Part shown: piece after piece, positions 6,669-12,702 of the stretch
How the letters are laid out: every line of letters starts with the position of its first letter
Position numbering within the stretch: position 1 is the first letter of the stretch
Origin: Actinomycetales bacterium
GTDB taxonomy: Bacteria; Actinomycetota; Actinomycetes; Actinomycetales; Actinomycetaceae
NCBI GenBank assembly: GCA_022838965.1
Contig: JALHDK010000124.1
Span: 1-12,702 of the forward strand
DNA: 12,702 bases
Direction: 5' to 3'
Notes under the pieces: model-generated
What the model saw: only the letters and a program-made list of their open reading frames with translations
Database searches by the model: none
What the model was told of the DNA's origin: nothing
Made by a program: the position numbers and the translations under genes

Positions 6669-7808
6669 ATGACCTTCACCCTGCGCGGCGATCCCCCTGC
6701 ACCGGACCGGCTCGCGATGAGTCCGCTGCGCGCGCGCGCCGTGGTGGCCGCGCCGCCCCCGGACGACGCCGTCGCCTGGCACTACGGGAACCCCGTCGCC
6801 GAGGCGCGGGCCCTGGAGGAGGGGCGCGGCCTGGTCGATCTGTCGCAGCTGGAGGTGGTGTCCGTCGCGGGGGCCGACAGGCTCACCTGGCTGCACGCCT
6901 TCACCTCGCAGCACCTCGCCACGCTCGACGCCGGCGTCTCCACCGAGGCGCTCATCCTCTCGCCGCACGGGCACGTGGAACACGCCGTCGCCGTGGTGAC
7001 CGACCGGGACCGCGTGTGGCTCGTGACCGACCCGGGTCGTTCGGCCCCCCTCGTCGCGTTCCTGCGGTCCATGCTGTTCGCGGCGCGGGTCGAGGTGGAG
7101 GAACGCCCGGATCTCGCCGTCCTCGGCCGCGCCGTCGCGGGCGGGGGGGAGGACTGGGAGGTCGCGGGATGGCAGGACCCGTGGCCGCGGACCACGGGGA
7201 CGCGGTACGCCGTCGCCGACGGGGAGCATCCCGCACGCGACTGGCGGCTGCGGCTCTCGCTGGTGCCCCGGGAGCGGCTGGGGGAGATCGCCGACGGCTG
7301 GCTGGCCGGCGGAGGCGCCCTCACGGGTCTGTGGGCGCTGGAGGCGGCACGGATCGCGGCGTGGCGGCCCCGACTGGTCCGCGAGGTGGACGAGCGCACG
7401 ATCCCGCACGAGCTGGACTGGCTGCGCACCGCCGCCCATCTCTCCAAGGGCTGCTACCGGGGGCAGGAGACCGTCGCGCGGGTCGTGAATCTGGGGCGCC
7501 CGCCCCGCCGCCTCGTGTTCCTCCACCTCGACGGCTCGGTCGACACGCTGCCACGCCCCGGCGACCCGGTGCTGCTGGCGGGACGGGAGGTCGGACGGGT
7601 GACGTCCGCCGCCCGGCACCACGAGCTGGGGCCGGTGGCCCTCGCCGTCGTCAAGCGGAACGTCGACGGCGCGGCGCCGCTCCTGGTGACCGTCGACGGA
7701 ACGGCGGTGGCGGCCAGCCAGGAGGTGGTGGTGCCCCCCGAGGGGACGTCGACCGCGACGCCGGCCACCCGTCCCGGAGCAGAGCTGCGGCGGGGGCTCA
7801 GGCCGTGA
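6669..7808 (+). CDS. ygfZ: Folate-binding protein YgfZ (Fe-S cluster maintenance)
   Basis: Member of the YgfZ/IBA57 family, related to the aminomethyltransferase GcvT. Characterised members bind tetrahydrofolate and help assemble or repair iron-sulfur clusters. The hallmark motif KGCYRGQE is intact at 260-267 with the conserved cysteine C262. Before it, [12 protein letters not shown] and the IPHEL segment match the usual spacing; after it, a C-terminal barrel-like region begins at [14 protein letters not shown]. It has 379 residues, somewhat longer than the E. coli protein. I chose ATG 6669 over GTG 6663 because a leaderless -10 lies six bases before it and no ribosome binding site exists. 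It converges with a broken Rieske gene, four bases apart. Confidence 0.9.
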   Translation: MTFTLRGDPPAPDRLAMSPLRARAVVAAPPPDDAVAWHYGNPVAEARALEEGRGLVDLSQLEVVSVAGADRLTWLHAFTSQHLATLDAGVSTEALILSPHGHVEHAVAVVTDRDRVWLVTDPGRSAPLVAFLRSMLFAARVEVEERPDLAVLGRAVAGGGEDWEVAGWQDPWPRTTGTRYAVADGEHPARDWRLRLSLVPRERLGEIADGWLAGGGALTGLWALEAARIAAWRPRLVREVDERTIPHELDWLRTAAHLSKGCYRGQETVARVVNLGRPPRRLVFLHLDGSVDTLPRPGDPVLLAGREVGRVTSAARHHELGPVALAVVKRNVDGAAPLLVTVDGTAVAASQEVVVPPEGTSTATPATRPGAELRRGLRP

Positions 7809-7812
7809 GGGG

Positions 7813-8185
7813 TCAGGCGGTCACCACCTGGCCGTTCTCGACGGACACGGGGAACACCGGCAACGGCTGCGTTGCCGGACCCTTGGCCACCGAGCCGTCG
7901 AAGGCGAACTCGGACCCGTGGCAGGGGCACAGCAGGTTGGCGCCGTTGTCCCGGACGATGCAGCCCTGGTGGGTGCACACCCCCGAGAACGGTGAGGCCG
8001 GCGGCGGTGGAGACGACGGTGGGCACGCCGTCCTCGAGCTCGTCGAGGGCGATGATCGCCTCCCCGGGGGAGGCGCTGGTGGCCGGCGTGCCGTTGCCGC
8101 ACGCCGCGAGGGCGGGAGCGGCCACGACGCCGAGCGCGGCGGAGAGCAGGACGGTGCGGCGGGACGGCATGATGGACTCGCTCAT
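7813..8185 (-). pseudogene. Rieske [2Fe-2S] lipoprotein, frameshifted
   Basis: The N-terminal frame gives a twin-arginine signal ([13 protein letters not shown]), lipobox LAAC ending at C29, and a run through [17 protein letters not shown]. The C-terminal half lies in another frame: FSGV, then Rieske box 1 CTHQGC (7960-7977), box 2 CPCHG (7915-7929), [11 protein letters not shown] and a proper TGA at 7813. Both boxes keep the two Cys and two His cluster ligands plus the disulfide pair. The switch must fall around 7989-7997 and equals one extra or two missing bases. Uncorrected, translation would run on antisense into ygfZ to about 7454. Joined, the protein is about 123 residues, slightly short. 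This is either a real pseudogene or a sequencing error. The start could be ATG 8185 or ATG 8170. Confidence 0.8.
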
Positions 8186-8207
8186 GGGCCCATCATGCCC
8201 GGCGGGT

Positions 8208-8213
8208 TAGTCT
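8208..8213 (+). promoter_or_regulatory. -10 element for leaderless DUF2516-dtd transcript
   Basis: TAGTCT, inside GTTAGTCT, lies exactly six bases before the ATG at 8220, the same geometry as the ygfZ promoter. There is no Shine-Dalgarno sequence. The site occupies the 34-base gap between divergent genes. Confidence 0.6.
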
Positions 8214-8219
8214 CGTACC

Positions 8220-8528
8220 ATGTCTTGGCTCGCGAATCTCCAGTACACCCTCTACTGGGTGCTGGCGCTGGCGATGCTCGTCCTGGAGGTCGCGGCCTTC
8301 GTGGACGCGCTCCGGCACCCCGCGGTGTCCTACACGGCCGCCTTCAAGAAGTCGAAGAACTTCTGGCTCGCGCTCCTCGGGGTCATGGTGCTGCTCGGAA
8401 TCCTCTCCCTTCCGGTCACGGGGATCGGCTTCGGCCTCTTCGGGACGATGCTGTGCGCTGTTCCGGCCGGTGTGTACTTCGCGGACGTGCGTCCCGCGAT
8501 CGCCAACCTGAGACGGGGGCGGTGGTAG
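8220..8528 (+). CDS. DUF2516 family membrane protein
   Basis: Small actinomycete membrane protein of unknown function, 102 residues with three hydrophobic segments at about 8-28, 47-64 and 66-87. Family-like features are FVDALRHP after the first helix, the basic [12 protein letters not shown] loop and the C-terminal [10 protein letters not shown]. No enzymatic motif is seen. It appears leaderless (see the -10 at 8208-8213). Its TAG stop shares one base with the GTG of dtd (TAGTG), so the two genes are coupled in one operon. Confidence 0.85.
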   Translation: MSWLANLQYTLYWVLALAMLVLEVAAFVDALRHPAVSYTAAFKKSKNFWLALLGVMVLLGILSLPVTGIGFGLFGTMLCAVPAGVYFADVRPAIANLRRGRW

Positions 8529-8953
8529 TGCGCGCCGTCGTGCAGCGGGTGCATCGTGCGGAGGTCAGCGTCGCGGGCGAGCTGGTGGGCCGCATCAACC
8601 GTCCGGGGCTGGTGGCCCTCGTCGGGGTCACCCACAGCGACGACGTCGCCATCGCGCGGGCGATGGCCCGCAAGATCGCTGACCTGCGCATCCTCCGCGG
8701 CGAGCTGTCGTGCGTGGACGCCGGTGCGCCGGTGCTCGTGATCTCACAGTTCACCCTGTACGCGGACACGCGGAAGGGCCGGCGTCCCGGCTGGACCCAG
8801 GCGGCTCCGGGCCCCGTGGCGGAGCCCCTCGTGGACGAGGTGGCCGCCGCGCTGCGGGAACGGGGCCTCGAGGTGGCGACGGGCAGGTTCGGCGCGATGA
8901 TGGACATCGACATCCACGCCGACGGCCCGGTGACCATCCTGCTGGACCTCTGA
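8528..8953 (+). CDS. dtd: D-aminoacyl-tRNA deacylase
   Basis: Cytoplasmic proofreading enzyme that hydrolyses D-amino acids from mischarged tRNAs; a homodimer in studied members. In 141 residues the protein shows the catalytic-site motif [17 protein letters not shown] starting at residue 73 and the C-terminal Gly-cisPro motif DGPVT at 132-136, in a HADGPVT context where many relatives have Asn in place of Ala. It starts [15 protein letters not shown], typical of the family. The GTG at 8528 overlaps the DUF2516 stop by one base; no later start would keep the conserved first strand. Length and motifs look complete. Confidence 0.95.
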   Translation: MRAVVQRVHRAEVSVAGELVGRINRPGLVALVGVTHSDDVAIARAMARKIADLRILRGELSCVDAGAPVLVISQFTLYADTRKGRRPGWTQAAPGPVAEPLVDEVAAALRERGLEVATGRFGAMMDIDIHADGPVTILLDL

Positions 8954-8963
8954 CGTTCCAGCC

Positions 8964-8981
8964 CTCACGCCTGTGGCGAAC
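8964..8981. promoter_or_regulatory. ClgR-type operator upstream of clpC
   Basis: Read on the minus strand this is GTTCGC, five bases, GCG, matching the ClgR binding consensus described for Streptomyces; on the plus strand CGC-N5-GCG-AAC also fits the corynebacterial form with one mismatch. Its centre (8973) is about 50 bases upstream of the predicted clpC start point, a usual activator position. ClgR activates clp protease genes in actinomycetes. ClgR itself is not in the window. Confidence 0.7.
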
Positions 8982-9009
8982 ACGGGCAGTGCCGGGGGGA
9001 CGCCGCCGT

Positions 9010-9015
9010 TAGCAT
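9010..9015 (+). promoter_or_regulatory. Candidate -10 element for clpC
   Basis: TAGCAT, inside GTTAGCAT, predicts a start near 9022 and a 5' leader of about 28 bases carrying GAGGAG at 9039-9044, five bases before the ATG. No clear -35 is present, which fits an activator-dependent promoter. Confidence 0.5.
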
Positions 9016-9049
9016 CCAGTGAAGGTCACCTGCCGCGTGAGGAGAGATC

Positions 9050-11659
<2,610 letters not shown>

Positions 11660-11667
11660 GGTCATCA

Positions 11668-11714
11668 CGAAGGGGCGGGTGCCGGCGCCGGATGGCGCGG
11701 TGCCCGCCCCTTCG
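11668..11714. terminator. Bidirectional hairpin terminator between clpC and the DUF4097 gene
   Basis: CGAAGGGGCGGG (11668-11679) pairs perfectly over 12 bp with CCCGCCCCTTCG (11703-11714), with an inner GCGCC/GGCGC hairpin closed by four bases. It starts nine bases after the clpC stop and lies 26 bases beyond the end of the convergent gene. T-tails are short on both sides. Confidence 0.8.
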
Positions 11715-11740
11715 CTTGGGAGCCGCCTGGTGCTGTGGTG

Positions 11741-12616
11741 TCAGTGGGTGGCGACGGACGTCCCCACGACGATCTCACCGACGCCGCCCCGCACGCGGAC
11801 CGGGACCGGCCCGGCGTCGACGCCGGCGGGGTCCGCCTGCGGTTCGTCCCGCACGACCTCGCCGACGCCGCCCTCCACCTGCACGTCGTAGCCGCGTGTC
11901 AGGATGGGCAGGAGCAGCTGGACCGAACCCACGCCGCTGTCCAGCGTGACCGACTCGGGCGCCGTCGTGGTGCCGAGGTCGATGACGGCGTCCCCGACAC
12001 CCCCTGTCACCACCACGGGACCGTCGGTGGCGACGTCCGCGCGGACCCGCCCCACCCCGGAGTCGATGCGCAGTGACTCGGCGGTACCGGACAGGGTGAC
12101 GTCGCCGAGGCCCGCCTCCAGGTCGACCACCCCGAAGGTGCCCTCGATCGTTACCTCGCCCGCCCCCGCGTGCAGCGTGAGGTCCGGCGCGAGCCGTGCC
12201 GGCACGCGGATCACGAGCTGCTGGTCGTCGTCCCGGCCGGGCCACCCGAAGCCCCAGTCCCACTCACGGTCCCTGCGGGTATCGAAGACGAGGGTGCCGC
12301 CCTCCTGGGAGACGAGGTCCTCGGGCACCCGGGAGCCGCGGACGGTTGTCTCGTACTCGATGGTCCTGCCACTGGCCGGGAGGACGACGACCTGCGTCGC
12401 CCCCGTCCGGATCTCGATCGCCGAGATGCCGGCAGCGGGGACCGAGTCGGCCACGGACGTGGCCGGGAAGACGTGGGTGCGCGCGATCGCCGTGGTGGCC
12501 GTGCCGGCGAGGCCGACGACGGCGATCACGGTCCCCACGGTGACGACCGCAGCGCGCAGGCCGGAGGACCGCGGGCGCACCTCGCCCGGGATCGGCGGCA
12601 GGGGAGGTGGTGGCAC
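11741..12616 (-). CDS. Membrane-anchored DUF4097 / LiaF-like protein, possibly N-terminally truncated
   Basis: 291 residues: a proline-rich start (PPPPLPPIPGE), one membrane helix at about 21-46, then an extracytoplasmic region of short beta strands typical of DUF4097 ('putative adhesin') proteins. Seven Gly-x-Gly-[EDRS] units recur at 151, 169, 187, 206, 228, 250 and 278, spaced 18-28 residues apart, as expected for a beta-solenoid. Related actinomycete proteins carry a PspC domain and extra helices before this region and sit beside a LiaS/LiaR-like pair; here these are absent. The start is uncertain: GTG 12616 has no ribosome binding site and an in-frame TGA lies 36 bases further up; GTG 12580 is an alternative. 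The role is inferred to be envelope-stress signalling. The confidence is for the gene, less for function. Confidence 0.75.
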   Translation of the reverse strand: MPPPPLPPIPGEVRPRSSGLRAAVVTVGTVIAVVGLAGTATTAIARTHVFPATSVADSVPAAGISAIEIRTGATQVVVLPASGRTIEYETTVRGSRVPEDLVSQEGGTLVFDTRRDREWDWGFGWPGRDDDQQLVIRVPARLAPDLTLHAGAGEVTIEGTFGVVDLEAGLGDVTLSGTAESLRIDSGVGRVRADVATDGPVVVTGGVGDAVIDLGTTTAPESVTLDSGVGSVQLLLPILTRGYDVQVEGGVGEVVRDEPQADPAGVDAGPVPVRVRGGVGEIVVGTSVATH

Positions 12617-12702
12617 AGATCGTGGTGCGCTCCCGCAAGCGGGACGATCTCACCCGGCTCACGGCCCGCGAGCGGGAAGTGCTCCACCTCATGGCCGAGG
12701 GC
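12607..12702 (+). CDS. NarL/LuxR-family response regulator, DNA-binding end only, runs off the window
   Basis: The plus frame reads VVAQIVVRSRKRDDL and then LTAREREVLHLMAEG, the start of a LuxR-type helix-turn-helix as in NarL/LiaR response regulators. In such proteins the E-VVAQ stretch is the linker after a receiver domain of about 130 residues. Here the frame is closed by TGA at 12541 and the DNA further left encodes the DUF4097 protein on the other strand, so no receiver domain can exist. GTG codons at 12607, 12610 and 12622 are possible starts, but none has a well-placed ribosome binding site. It is probably the remnant of a gene cut by a deletion or misjoin. The 3' end is outside the window. 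Confidence 0.6.
   Translation, partial: MVAQIVVRSRKRDDLTRLTAREREVLHLMAEG

Noticed and set aside
7975..7995. Programmed ribosomal frameshifting in the Rieske gene
   Set aside because: No slippery heptamer or downstream pseudoknot is evident, and Rieske lipoproteins are not known to use frameshifting. Mutation or sequencing error is simpler.
6656..8213. GTTAGNCT motifs considered as DtxR/IdeR iron-box half sites
   Set aside because: No second inverted half-site is present at either position, and the fixed six-base distance to the ATG is better explained as a -10 of a leaderless promoter.

Overview
The window is very GC-rich, uses many GTG starts and is densely packed. Its gene set (GlnR, ClpC with a ClgR-type operator, a DUF2516 protein, a Septum_form-like lipoprotein) points to a high-GC actinomycete, probably a member of Micrococcales or a close relative. 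The genus cannot be told from this sequence. The layout looks chromosomal: there is no insertion sequence, integrase, CRISPR array, tRNA or rRNA.

Bases 1-2797 hold the 3' part of pstC and complete pstA and pstB, the membrane channel and ATPase of the high-affinity phosphate ABC importer, ending in a hairpin that overlaps the pstB stop codon. Converging on it from the minus strand (5800 down to 2840) are glnR, a DUF47 (PhoU-like) gene, a PiT phosphate transporter gene and a small lipoprotein gene. Two phosphate uptake systems and the global nitrogen regulator thus sit side by side. Between glnR and DUF47 lies a 92-nt segment with an 11-bp perfect outer stem closing three further hairpins, just downstream of a candidate -10 box. 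It looks like a structured leader RNA for DUF47-pit.

From 5938 on the plus strand come an unrecognised multi-pass membrane protein, a hairpin terminator and a leaderless-type ygfZ gene (folate-binding Fe-S maintenance protein). A Rieske 2Fe-2S lipoprotein gene converges on ygfZ. It keeps its signal peptide and both cluster-binding boxes, but in two different frames, so it is frameshifted. Divergent from it is a leaderless-type DUF2516-dtd pair; dtd makes D-aminoacyl-tRNA deacylase.

clpC (9050-11659) is complete and is preceded by a near-ideal ClgR operator, a candidate -10 and a strong ribosome binding site. A 12-bp-stem bidirectional terminator separates it from a minus-strand DUF4097 membrane-anchored protein with a GVG repeat. 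At the right edge, the plus-strand DNA-binding end of a NarL/LuxR response regulator appears with no receiver domain upstream, abutting the start of the DUF4097 gene. This looks like a deletion or misassembly junction within a LiaF/LiaRS-like envelope-stress locus.

The most interesting points are the structured leader before DUF47-pit, the DUF4097/LuxR junction, the split Rieske gene, the ClgR box and the matched leaderless promoters. No wholly new multi-gene system is evident.
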